Assembly (NCBI GenBank): GCA_003833135.1
Contig: QZLH01000025.1
Location: 127,034-180,635 of the forward strand
From: Oehlia diaphana
Lineage: Eukaryota; Glomeromycota; Glomeromycetes; Glomerales; Glomeraceae
Length of the DNA: 53,602 bases
Reading direction: 5' to 3'
Part shown: positions 22,295-32,794 of the stretch, in pieces
Numbering within the stretch: the stretch's first letter is position 1
Layout of the letters: each line of letters begins with the position of its first letter
Made by a program: the position numbers and the translations under genes
The notes under the pieces: model-generated
The model's input: only the letters and a program-made list of their open reading frames with translations
Databases searched by the model: none
Told to the model about the DNA's origin: nothing

Positions 22295-23368
22295 TTACTC
22301 CTTTAAAAATTCCTTTAATTTATTTTGAGCATCCTGACATCCGTGATCAGCGGATTTTTTATACCAATAAATTGCTTGATCCACATTCTTTTTCGTCCCA
22401 TCTCCACTTTCATACATTAAAGCGAGATTATATTGTGCCAGCTCATTCCCTAAACTTGATGCTTCTTTAAATAATCCAAATGCCTTTTGTTTGTTAACAA
22501 CAGTTTCAATTCCGCCATCATGAAAACATCCTAGATTATTTAACCCGTATGAATTTCCTAAATTTGCTGCTATTTGATATAATTCAAATGCTTTTTTCTT
22601 ATTAGAATCAGTACCAATTCCACTATCATAACACCACCCTAAGTTATTTATTCCTTGTGAATTTCCTAAATCTGCTGCTTTTTTATATGATTCAAATGCT
22701 TTTTGTTCATTAGCATCAGTTCCAATCCCTTTTTCATAACAATATCCTGTAAGATTTATTCCACTTGAATATTCTTTTTTTGCTAATTCTTTAGATAATT
22801 CAAAGGCCTTATCATAATTTTTATCAATACCTTCTCCATCTATATACATGTTAGCAAGTTCATATTTTGCTATATTACTCTCTAATTCTATCATTTTATA
22901 TAATTCAAATGCTTTTTGTCTATTAAGATTTGTTTCTATCTCATAATAATAAAAATATCCAAGTAAATAAATGGAACTTGAACTATTTTGATTATTTAAA
23001 AGCCAATTATAAATTTCTTGTGAGTTTGTCTTATAATTATTAATATAATTAAGAACATTTCGTCTTTTTGCTTTTTCTCCTTTTCCTTCATTTACTTCCT
23101 TAAAAATAAAATTTACCAATTCATCAATTATAATATTTAAATCTTCATCAAATATATTTTCTTTAATATTTTTAGTTGTGGGTTCTATTTCTTTTATATT
23201 CATTTTATCAAAATAATGAATAATTTGTGATAATTCTTTTTCTTCATGTAATAATGAATTATTATTATGTAAATTATTCAAATTTTTCCTTAGTTCTTGT
23301 TTATTTGATAATTGATTATAATTTTCATTTGTTTTATAGTTTTCTTTTTTATCTTGTATTTCGAACAT
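22295..23368 (-). CDS. Sel1-like repeat protein, 6 repeats (SLR copy E)
   Basis: Encodes 357 residues in one exon. Residues 1-45 are a charged, Asn-rich leader, ~46-130 the shared linker block ([50 protein letters not shown]), and ~131-350 six repeats. The first repeat is one or two residues short (AFELYKMIELES) and repeat 5 has CFHDGGIETVVNKQKAF. Leader words LLHEEKELSQII match the segment after the kinase domain in the kinase-SLR gene ([10 protein letters not shown]), which supports descent from the same parent. Likely protein-binding scaffold. Confidence 0.9.
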   Translation of the reverse strand: MFEIQDKKENYKTNENYNQLSNKQELRKNLNNLHNNNSLLHEEKELSQIIHYFDKMNIKEIEPTTKNIKENIFDEDLNIIIDELVNFIFKEVNEGKGEKAKRRNVLNYINNYKTNSQEIYNWLLNNQNSSSSIYLLGYFYYYEIETNLNRQKAFELYKMIELESNIAKYELANMYIDGEGIDKNYDKAFELSKELAKKEYSSGINLTGYCYEKGIGTDANEQKAFESYKKAADLGNSQGINNLGWCYDSGIGTDSNKKKAFELYQIAANLGNSYGLNNLGCFHDGGIETVVNKQKAFGLFKEASSLGNELAQYNLALMYESGDGTKKNVDQAIYWYKKSADHGCQDAQNKLKEFLKE

Positions 23369-23429
23369 TATTACGTCGATAAAATTAATAAATTTTAGGG
23401 GAAAAGTAATTAAATTATGTATGTAATTT

Positions 23430-23600
23430 GTTTATCCATATTTATTTGAGTGTACGGCAGGTAACACCGTAGTAGCACAATTATTGCAAATCATTTTTAC
23501 ACGAGCTTGTTTATAAATAGGTTACGCAAAGTTGTAAATCGCCGGTTGAATTCTATTTATTTATCGTAACAAGGTAAGTCTGGAGCGAAAAAATTATATT
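23430..23600 (-). promoter_or_regulatory. Upstream motifs of SLR copy E
   Basis: CATATTTATTTGAGTGTACG and then CGTAGTAGCACAA match the order seen upstream of copies F and H. Further out, GTAAGTCTGGAGCGAAAAAA at about 23573 is nearly identical to about 30867 upstream of the kinase-SLR gene. Role inferred from conservation. Confidence 0.55.
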
Positions 23601-25580
23601 ACACCCAGAAATGTATGGTATATGTATTTAATAAATATTAAACCTAGAAGTAAATTTTCTGTAAATAATTCCGTTCTTTTCGAAAAAATTCAGACGGAAT
23701 TAATTTTATCAAGATATTTTAAAGATGTGGTGCGGCATGATAACCGGAAATTTCACGTGACAATAATCTAACTCCTAAAGAACTATAGTCTCGTTTTCCA
23801 AATTCCAATCATTTAACAGGAATTTTTTTTTTTGTAGTACGCAATTAAAATTTAGTTGTTATTTAATTAAATTAATTTATTATAAAAATTAAGAATATCC
23901 ATAATTAAAAAATTATAAAATGTTGAAATTAATGTTATTAATTTTCGCTCTTTATAATTAACATAACAAATTAAATAGAAATGAATTTAAAAGACTAGAT
24001 GAAATGATTAAATTTACCAACCAAGAATCATTTTATAATTCTTCTAGTTATTAGTTACAAAATTATACAACTATATGAAGAATACATAGATTGAATATAT
24101 AAGAAACTACCATATAAATTCTACCTATTAATATTCGTTAATATTAATGATTAATTAATATAACCCATATAACTGAATTTTTAAAAAATACTAATAATTT
24201 AATATAAATATTAGTATTTTCTTCAAATAAATCATTTATTATATGAAATTTTATTATGACCTTAAATCAATATCAATTCAGTTTCGGTATAAAAAAAAAA
24301 AATTCATGAACGTCACAAAAATAATAAGATAGGTAAAATACGTACGCGATATTTCTCATTAACGAAATAAATATTTTTTAATATTCTTGCTGTGCTCAAA
24401 TTCAAAATAGTGTATACAAATGTCTATAAATAAACATAGCTAAAAGGAATACAAGATTGAATTAATTTAATATTATCGTCATATTCTAATTGTATAATAT
24501 TATTCAGTTAATACCTAACAATACTTATTAATCATTTGTCATATGAAATAATTAGCCCAAAGTGCAACCACTTTGGACTTTAATTACTCATATCAGTCAT
24601 ATGAATAAAAAGTTACTCACGCGAAAATATTACATCATCTTGATGTAGTTTCGTCATGAATGATTTCTTTTTTTTCGTCTTTTTTTTTCATAATTATCTT
24701 TTTTTTTAAGTTTATCTTCTCTCTGTCTAGGTTTCCTCTTTATTAGGATTTCTATTAGGTCACTTTTTTTTACGTCTGATAAAGTCTTGTCTTATTTTTA
24801 AAGTCAAATTTGCATTTTATTATTGATATTAATAATTTCTTCATTACTCTTGCAATTTTAAATCGAAGTAATCATAAATTCATTACTGGCTAAAAATACA
24901 CAACTTTTGTTATTTAATGTTATGCATAATTTTCCAAAATCAATATTATAACACAATGAACACTTATTTTCCCAACGATTGAATAAATTATATGTAGTCA
25001 AACCTAAATATTGTTTCCGTAATAGTTTCCTAATATTAACATTTAATAAAAAAATTATTAAACAATAATTTATATATTATTATTGTTAAGAAAATAATGT
25101 TGTAAGTAATTTATAATCATTATAATTAAAAAATTTTTCCCGTTTATATTGTCCTTTACTATAAAATGAATTCTACTGGGAAATACTCCTTACATTAAAT
25201 ATTAATTGTAGCTGGGAATTAACAATTTGACTGAACCAAATAGGTGATTGTATTTTTTTTTTTTTATCCTTTTTTCAGTAGACAAAACAATGGAAACTAC
25301 ATATTGAAATAAATTATTACACATTTATTTAACATAATTAGGATATCAAATCAAAAATATTTAGCAAAAAAATATAAGTTAAATCTTTATTGTAAAACTC
25401 AAGCAAATATGAAGAATATGATGTATGCTATAAAATCGACAGAATTGCTTAAACTATAAATAACGATAATCATGTAATCATCACAACAAATTATACAAAC
25501 TATACATATCCATCTATAAAATTAATTATTATAATAAAGTATTTATTCATATTCCTAAAATTAAATTTTGTATAAACAAT
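23601..25580. other. Intergenic, no gene seen
   Basis: Very AT-rich. TTTCACGTGA occurs at about 23752. About 24790-24850 (TTTTATTATTGATATTAAT, then AATTTCTTCA) resembles 14145-14180 downstream of copy C. About 25160-25240 resembles, as reverse complement, 14230-14300. Homopolymer T runs at about 24666-24710 and 25253-25266. Confidence 0.45.
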
Positions 25581-26534
25581 TTATTTATTTTTGAAGAACT
25601 TTAATTTATTTTGAGCATCCGGATCTCCTTGCTCCGCTGATTTTTCATACCAATAAATTGCTTGATTCATATCATTTTCAGTTCCATCACCATTTTCATA
25701 CATTAAAGCAAGGTTATATTGAGCAAAATCATTTCCTAATTTTGCTGCCTTTAGATACAATTCAAATGCCTTTTGCATATTAACTTCAGTTCCAATTCCA
25801 TTATTATAACAACATCCTAAATTATTTATTCCACTAGAACTTCCTAAATCTGCTCCCTTTTGATACAACTCGATTGCTTTTTGTTCATTAATATCTGTTC
25901 CGATCCCTTTTTCATGACAATATCCTAATAGAACTATTGCACACGGACATTCTTTTTTTGCTAATTCGTTAATAATTTTAAAAGCTTTGTCATAATCTAA
26001 ATCAGTACCCTCCCCATCAATATACATATTAGCCAATTCAAATTGAGCTACATCATTTTCTAGTTCTGCTGCTTTTTGATATAATTCGAATGCTTTTTGC
26101 ATATCAATGTTAATTTCAATTCCATTATAATTAAAATATCCGAGTAAATAAATTGAATTAGAATTATTTTGATTATTAATAAGCCAGTTGTAAATTTCTA
26201 GTGAATTTGTCTTATAATTTTTAATACAATTAAAAACTTGCTTCTTCCTTACTACTCTTTCTTTTCCTTCATTTACCTTCTTAAAATCAAGATTAACTAA
26301 TTCATCAATTACAATACTTAAATCCTCTTCATATATATTTCCATTAATATTTTGAGTTGTGGGTTCCACTTCTTTTATATTCATTTTGTTAAAATAGTGA
26401 ATTACTTGAGGTAATCCTTCATGTAATAAATTATTATTTATGTTGCCTGAAGCAAGTTTCCATTTATTTAATAATTGGGGATGATTATCATCTATTTTAT
26501 AATATTCGCTATTAACTTGCATTTCAAGTTTCAT
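25581..26534 (-). CDS. Sel1-like repeat protein, 5 repeats (SLR copy F)
   Basis: Encodes 317 residues. Leader ~1-40 (ends LLHEGLPQVIHYFNKMN), linker block to ~125 (EVEPTTQNINGNIYEEDLS, IDELVNLDFKKVNEG, IYNWLINNQ), five repeats from ~126. Repeat 2 (AQFELANMYIDGEGTDLDYD) and the last repeat (AQYNLALMYENGDGTENDMN) keep the AQ-type signature. The last repeat is closest to that of copy C, in line with their similar 3' flanks. There is an alternative start four codons in (Met5). Single exon, no catalytic domain. Confidence 0.9.
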   Translation of the reverse strand: MKLEMQVNSEYYKIDDNHPQLLNKWKLASGNINNNLLHEGLPQVIHYFNKMNIKEVEPTTQNINGNIYEEDLSIVIDELVNLDFKKVNEGKERVVRKKQVFNCIKNYKTNSLEIYNWLINNQNNSNSIYLLGYFNYNGIEINIDMQKAFELYQKAAELENDVAQFELANMYIDGEGTDLDYDKAFKIINELAKKECPCAIVLLGYCHEKGIGTDINEQKAIELYQKGADLGSSSGINNLGCCYNNGIGTEVNMQKAFELYLKAAKLGNDFAQYNLALMYENGDGTENDMNQAIYWYEKSAEQGDPDAQNKLKFFKNK

Positions 26535-26574
26535 GAAATAAACTACATGAAATAAAAAAAAAAAATCCCCTCTC

Positions 26575-26642
26575 GATCACAACATATTTATTTGAATGTA
26601 CGAAAGTAGCACAAGTTACCGACATACTGTAGATCAAATTCA
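26575..26642 (-). promoter_or_regulatory. Conserved upstream element of SLR copy F
   Basis: Plus strand: CACAACATATTTATTTGAAT, GTACGAAAGTAGCACAAGTT, CCGACATACTGTAGATCAAA. The whole ~64-bp block aligns with 33803-33868 upstream of copy H with few differences, and ends about 40 bp before the start codon. Such a long match outside the coding region points to a shared promoter or a recent duplication. Confidence 0.6.
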
Positions 26643-27968
26643 TTGAACACGTCACAGTCGTCACACTCGTCACAGTAATTGTGAATGGTTACACAAAGTT
26701 ATTAAAGGATAACTGTTAGGCGATAAATGGGGCTATGCTAACCAGGTTCCCATTGGTTCCGACGTGGAATTAACTCGGATTCCATAATGACGGTAGAAGA
26801 CATGGGTCCGGATGATTACAAATGATTACAAATCAAAAATTCCAGATGTTGATCAATCGGACCCCGGTTCACTAGCCAGAATCAATGGAAGTAGGAGCAA
26901 AACCGATAAATGATCATAATTCGCGAAACAAAATGAATTGAATTGGGTGTTTCATATATATCGTAAATAGATTTGTTTACTACTATTTTATCATATATAA
27001 TAAATTGTAAAAAAAAAATTCTCAATTGCTTTGTTAAGTTGACTTATTGACCCTTTACCTTCTTACGATTACAATATTATCCCATATGGTTTACGTGGTT
27101 TTTGCAAGTGTTATCACAAATATATGGTATTGACCCCTTTTTAAATTATAATAATATCATGTAATAAATAATAATTGCTGGATAGGATATAAAAGTAAGA
27201 ATTATTAAATCACAAACTAAGAAACTTGTAAAGTATTATATTACTCTAGTCTTAGGTAAATAACTTATAATTTACCAATCAAGATAAAATAAATTATCAA
27301 GTTAGATTAATTTATATGCGAATATTATATAAATATGTTAATAATAGAATTATATATAACTTACTATATTATTAAATAAATTTTATATAAATAAATGTGG
27401 TTAATTGCATATTTATTATATTTATTTAAAAAGATAAATAAAAAGTCTATCAACATTGGACAAAAAGTAAAATTAAAGTCTACAATAAGGTATATTATAA
27501 GTTTTATGATCGAAACCGAGATATGTAATAGTTATTTCACGGCCACTGTGGAATATCAAGATTTTCACGGCTGAGTTGAAATAACATCGGATAATTAAAA
27601 GTGGCGAAGAATAAATTGCATTCTTCGTATTGAACTTAATTTAAATATAAAAAAAGACACTTTTAGGACGATAAAACTTTAAGATAAAGTGTATATGGTA
27701 TTTGAAATAAGTACAATTATTTGCAACACTGCCTATGGGTATTCTATAAATACCTTATATAAAAATTTGGTTGTATCTTATTGGATATTGATAGTAGTAT
27801 AATGTAAGCTTTGACCAGAATTAAGAAATAATTTCCAGAATTAATAGGAGAATATATGATACAATAATTTAAATTTACTATATGTTATTATACCCGGGTT
27901 TTACAACATGGGTATTACTAATTTAATTTAAGGGGGGAAGTATTATACGGTTATATGTGAAATAATAA
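26643..27968. other. Intergenic, no gene seen
   Basis: About 26700-26920 is less AT-rich (GGTTCCCATTGGTTCCGAC, then GGGTCCGGATG) and has a doubled ATGATTACAA near 26812-26830, but I find no protein or RNA. The remainder to 27968 is AT-rich. Confidence 0.45.
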
Positions 27969-30190
27969 CTAAAAATCAGAATCAAATAAACAATTAATAT
28001 TATTGAGAGTTTTTAATTTATTTTGAGCATCTGTATCTCCTTGTGCAGCTGATTTTTCATACCAATAAATTGCTTTTTTCACATTTTTTTCAATTCCATC
28101 CCCATTTTCATACATAAAAGCAAGGTTATATTGAGCAAAATCATTCCCTAATTTTGCTGCCTTTTGATATAATTTAAAGGCCTTTTCTTTATCAGTATCA
28201 ACTATAATTCCATTCTTATAACAACACCCTAAATTATTCATTCCACTTGCATTTCCTAAATCTGCCGCCTTTTGATATAAATCAAATGCCATTTGTTTAT
28301 TATCTACTACAATTCCATTTTCATAACAACACCCTAAATTATTTATTGCATTAGAATTTCCTAAATCTGCTGCTTTCTGATATAATACAAAAGCTTTTAA
28401 TCCATCAATATCAGTTCCAATTCCACCATCATAGCAATATCCTAACATATTTACTCCAGCTGAATATTCTTTTTTTGTCAATTTTTTGGCTAATTCAAAT
28501 GCTTTGTTATAATTTTTTTCAGCATCTTTTCCATATATATAAATATAGGCAAGGTCGAATTGAGCTACACTATTTTCTAACTCCACTGCTTTTTGATATA
28601 ATTTAATAGCCCTTCGTTTATTAACAATAGTTTCAATTCCATGATAACTGAAATATCCAAGTAAATAAATAGAATTTGAATTACTTTGATTATTTAAAAG
28701 CCAGTTGTAAATTTCTTGTGAATTCGTCTTAGAGTTATTAATATAATCAATAAGCTGTTTCTTTCTTACTATTAATTCTTTTCCTTCATTTACGCCATCA
28801 AAAATAAGATGAACCAATTCATCAACCAAAATACTTAAATCTTCTTCGAATATATTTTCATTGATATCTTGTATTGAAGGTTCTATTTCTAATATATCAA
28901 TTTTATTAAAATTTTGAATGATATGAATGATTTGTGGTGTTTCTTCATGTAATGGGTTTGATATAATATTTTTCAATTTAACAATTACTTGACTCATTGT
29001 AGGTCTATTATCTGAATCACTGTCCCAGCATTCTAAGAATATAATAAGTTTTAAAAATTAAAATGATATATAATTAAAATGGACGAAATCAAAAATTTTA
29101 TATTTACCAGTATAAATATTAAAATAATCAGTAGGTGTATCTGGAACAACTGTTTCTCTATAACCTAATAATATTTGCGTAATTAAATTATTATTATATA
29201 ATTTATCTTTAAATGGTGGTCGTCCACTTGATATCTCCCATAAAAGTACTCCAATACTGTAAACATCACTCTTTTCATTTAATGAGTATGGTTGTATTAA
29301 AAACTTTTTTGGATCAATATAAGGAACCATACAAATTAAGTCAGATTCTCGTTTAGATGCCTTTTCGATCCTTTTCGATAACCCAAAATCAGCTAATTTG
29401 ATGGTATTTTGGTGAATCAATATATTACCGGAATGCTATTTATATAAAATATTGTATATAAATAAGTCTTAAAATTATTTGAAATCATGAAAACTTAAAT
29501 TAATTAAATTAATAAATTTACCAAATCCTGATGTACGATTCCCTTATCATGTAAACATGATACAACAAATGCTAATTGAAATGATAATTTATATTTATCT
29601 TCCCAAATAAGTTTCTTATAGTTTTTTTTCAAATAGTTTTGGAGTGTATCATCATCAGCATACTCCATTACCAATAAATATTTCAATTGTCCATTTTTGC
29701 TTTCTAATTTAAAATTACAAAATATTGATTATAAATTCATTTATTATAAAAGTAATAAATATATTTAAAATATATTTAGAAAAGATGTTAAACATTCTAT
29801 AGTACATACCTTTATTTGTAATCCCATACAAACGAATAATATTATTATGAAAGCCAATTTTATTTTGAAGTTCAAACTAAATTTTAAATAATATAAATGT
29901 TCAATTGTAGTTACTTAAATTAATAAAAAGAAAAAATCATATTTTATCATTACCTCACGTATAATTTCCTCTAAGATAGCATTGTCAAAGTTATAAAACG
30001 ATTTTAATATCATATATTGTTCCGAATTTTTCCATTTTGCACGATAAACTTTCCCAAAATTGCCATTACCAATTTTTTCAATATTGTGAAATTGAATATA
30101 TTCATAATATTTTATATGCTTTTTAGAAATAACTTCTTTAATCCATTCTTTTGAATTATTGGCAACTTGAATTTCATTATCATCGAACAT
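27969..30190 (-). CDS. Protein kinase with C-terminal Sel1-like repeats, five exons
   Basis: Exons 30190-29954, 29876-29810, 29703-29522, 29435-29108 and 29032-27969, all with GT-AG introns and consistent phase, give 625 residues. Kinase domain ~36-290: glycine loop [14 protein letters not shown], Lys63 in MILKSF, catalytic loop HQDLHSGN (159-166), DFG at 178-180, [20 protein letters not shown] and [12 protein letters not shown]. The catalytic loop has Gln where most kinases have Arg (HRD), while Asp161 and Asn166 are kept. It is tyrosine-kinase-like in sequence, as is common in this fungal family, but probably phosphorylates Ser/Thr; activity is not shown. Then the shared linker block (~305-390) and six Sel1 repeats (~391-605). 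This is the only copy here with a kinase, and the only multi-exon one I could fully assemble. Confidence 0.88.
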
Positions 30191-30330
30191 TGTGATGTAT
30201 TAAATTGAACGATTAAATAATAATCTTAGAATTTATATAAAAAAAAACTGAAAGAAATGAATATGAAAGGGATTTAAAGCAAACTGTTTATTGGTATTAT
30301 AAGTAGCAAGAAAATAAATGTAAAAAAATA

Positions 30331-30402
30331 GCACAACATGTTTATTTGCGTACGGTAGGTAGTACTACTGCGGTTACCGCAGATCAATTTCTGCAGATCA
30401 TT
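30331..30402 (-). promoter_or_regulatory. Upstream element of the kinase-SLR gene
   Basis: CACAACATGTTTATTTGCGT, then GTAGTACTACTGCGGTTACC and GCAGATCAA at 30379-30387. The order CACAACAT...TTTATTT, GTAC, GYAGATCAA is the same as upstream of copies F and H. It lies about 140-210 bp before the start codon. Confidence 0.55.
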
Positions 30403-31838
30403 TTTTTCATTTTTTCATTTGCTACGATTGCAAGATTAATAAATAAAAACATATATGCAAAGCAATAATTGGATAGTTAAATTAAGATTAAGAAATTTAA
30501 TTACGTAATTCAAATTAAATTCATCTATATGCTTGATTTTAATAGTAGTGTGATTATCAAAATTGTGTTGAAGTTGCATTCTATGTCAAGTTTTTTGCAT
30601 AATTACATTCAGTATGAAGTATTCGTATATTTTAGTATAAATTATTATTCCTCCTGAAAATATATTATAGAAAGGAAGTAATAAAAACCGTGCATAGGCT
30701 TCGCAAAAAATTTCTTTCATACTTTTAGAATCGGTTGATGAAAATAAATTGAAAGTTATTAAATCCTATGCAAAATTTCATCAATTTTAAATACAATATA
30801 ATTTTTTTAGTAAAATTATAAAGAGTATGTAATTTCTAATTATTAACTAGGAAACGGAAACCGTTGTAAGTCCGGAGCGAAAAAAAAGCTAAAACTCTGG
30901 TTTGCGATTTCATTGGATGGCTTCACGTGGGGGACAGAGAAACTCACGTGATCGATCATTTTTCATAATGCGTAGACATATATAGTCCTTCGCTTCCCAC
31001 CGGACAATTATTAATTATAGTCAGAACTTAATATAATGAGCTCTCCTGTTAGGCAATTTTGGAACTGTGTCGGTATGCTCGACAAATCAAATGATTTATA
31101 ATATATAATGGGAAGTATTAATTCGGTATAACAAATTCAGTTTAAAGACACACGATTTAAGGCCAGTTTAAAATATATAAAAAATTGTATTTTAGTTAGA
31201 ACATTTTTACAGATTTTAGTTATCAGATGATCCGCTGCTCCGTATAGTGTTGGCCGAAATGGGCTAATTCCGGCCAGAATTAAGTGCATCAGCTTATCGC
31301 GAAAAATGCATACGTATTTGCGCATGAGAACTTCACCAGAAAGTGAAAGAACAATATCCCGTGTAGGAGTCGAAAAACATAAGTGCCTAGTTAAGCATCC
31401 CTATTTAGTTGTGCATCCTGAATGGAGTAAGAAACCTCTTGTTTTCGGAGCTTACTGTTCAAGGTGAAGCGGTCGCGTTTCGTGATTTTACTTATACAAA
31501 TAGCTTATTTTTTATTTTTTATTTTATGTAATTAATGATTCGTTGATTTATAAAAACAACAAGTAAAATAAAAGTAGATGAATTAGTTTATAATGGTAAA
31601 TTAATTATAGACGATTTTTTTCGATAAAAAAGGAGTGCAAATCTTTGTGTCGAGTTCTCGTCCGTACCTAATGTCTTTTTAACTAATATTCATTTTTAAT
31701 TCTTCAGTAGATATAATCGTTTCGCAAATTATTTTTATTTCGTATAAATCAAAATTTCATTTATTATGCCATTATAAAAAAAGTATTTAAATACCCGACC
31801 AAAAAAACAAAAAAAAAAGAACCGTCCAAACAGATCGA
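30403..31838. other. Intergenic, no gene seen
   Basis: GTAAGTCCGGAGCGAAAAAA at about 30867 repeats the motif upstream of copy E. Two CACGTG palindromes follow (TTCACGTGG at about 30927, CTCACGTGA at about 30951). About 31225-31290 has TTGGCCGAAAT and TTCCGGCCAGAATTAA, related to the GGCCGGAATTA words at 53235-53580. About 31330-31500 is less AT-rich with no clear product. Confidence 0.45.
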
Positions 31839-31979
31839 CCCAGTAAATAGTTTTTGTATAAATTTATACCAAACAGGCTCATTGGCTCGAAATTAGCTCA
31901 AATTTATGTGCCAATCTAGAGCCAATTATATATGGATGAGCCCATTTGGTACAAATTTATACAAAAACTATTTACTGGG
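31839..31979. mobile_element. 141-bp foldback MITE, CCCAGTAAATAG ends
   Basis: The left arm CCCAGTAAATAGTTTTTGTA and its continuation to about 31882 is mirrored almost perfectly at the right end (GAGCCCATTTGG ... CTATTTACTGGG), giving ~44-bp arms. It is flanked by the trinucleotide CGA on both sides, a possible 3-bp target duplication. No coding capacity. Confidence 0.8.
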
Positions 31980-32794
31980 CGAAACATAAAGAAGGAAAAA
32001 GAAACCGCTTTTTTTTAAAGAAAAAGAAACATAATAACTAAAAAAAAACTCAATACATACTACTTGCATCAAAAATTGAGAAAAGGAACTCTCAAATGAA
32101 GTTAAGCAACTTAATAATATTTTCGGCATTCTTTTCTTTATGCTAAACATTCTCTGATCAATATATACTACTATATACAGTATGTTCAAATAGCCTTTAT
32201 AAACGAACAATTTATTGCATTTGACTCATTTTTTTTGTTTAAAGATTTTATATCTCAAGGATTGAATTCAAAATGTTTCGTTGAAAAGAATTTTATTCAC
32301 GTTATTTATTATTAGTGAATTATTGAATCTGAAGATTGCATTCTAATTAGGTATCCAATATCTTAATTACGGCTCAATTATGTTGGTTACAGTTTAAATT
32401 AATTGGTTAACTTTTAATTGGTTCCATTTCTAGCAAATCTTTTATTCGAAATATTTGAAATATTGACTGCATATCCCATTTTTAAACGTGTATGGAAATT
32501 TTTAATCATTTTCTTCCAGTACTTCTATATAATATTGAATAGCAAATTCCCAATCTCTGGCCAATCTCCAATGTTAATGAAGTCATATATATGGTTATTA
32601 AAGATAATACATCGAATACAAATTTGTAATGCAAGACTGATATTTTCTATATAAATATGTATAAGATAAATGTATAATAAAATCATCTAAAATAACCTGC
32701 ACAATAAAGGTATGTAAAGTAAAATTTTATAATCTATATATTTATTGTACTTGAAATTAAAATATTACTCTACAATAAAATTGTAAATATATAA
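31980..32794. other. Intergenic, no gene seen
   Basis: At about 32095 the plus strand has a 16-codon frame MKLSNLIIFSAFFSLC that looks like a signal peptide but ends at once in a stop. Its 3' part is the segment shared with about 4443-4466. The frames at 31968-32210 and 32418-32654 lack coding character. Confidence 0.4.

Noticed and set aside
29058..30190. Three separate small kinase-like genes
   Set aside because: Splice sites join them in phase to the Sel1 frame as exons of one kinase-SLR gene.
32095..32145. Tiny signal-peptide-like frame MKLSNLIIFSAFFSLC
   Set aside because: It stops after 16 codons; part of it is a segment shared with 4443-4466, so it is more likely a repeat fragment.
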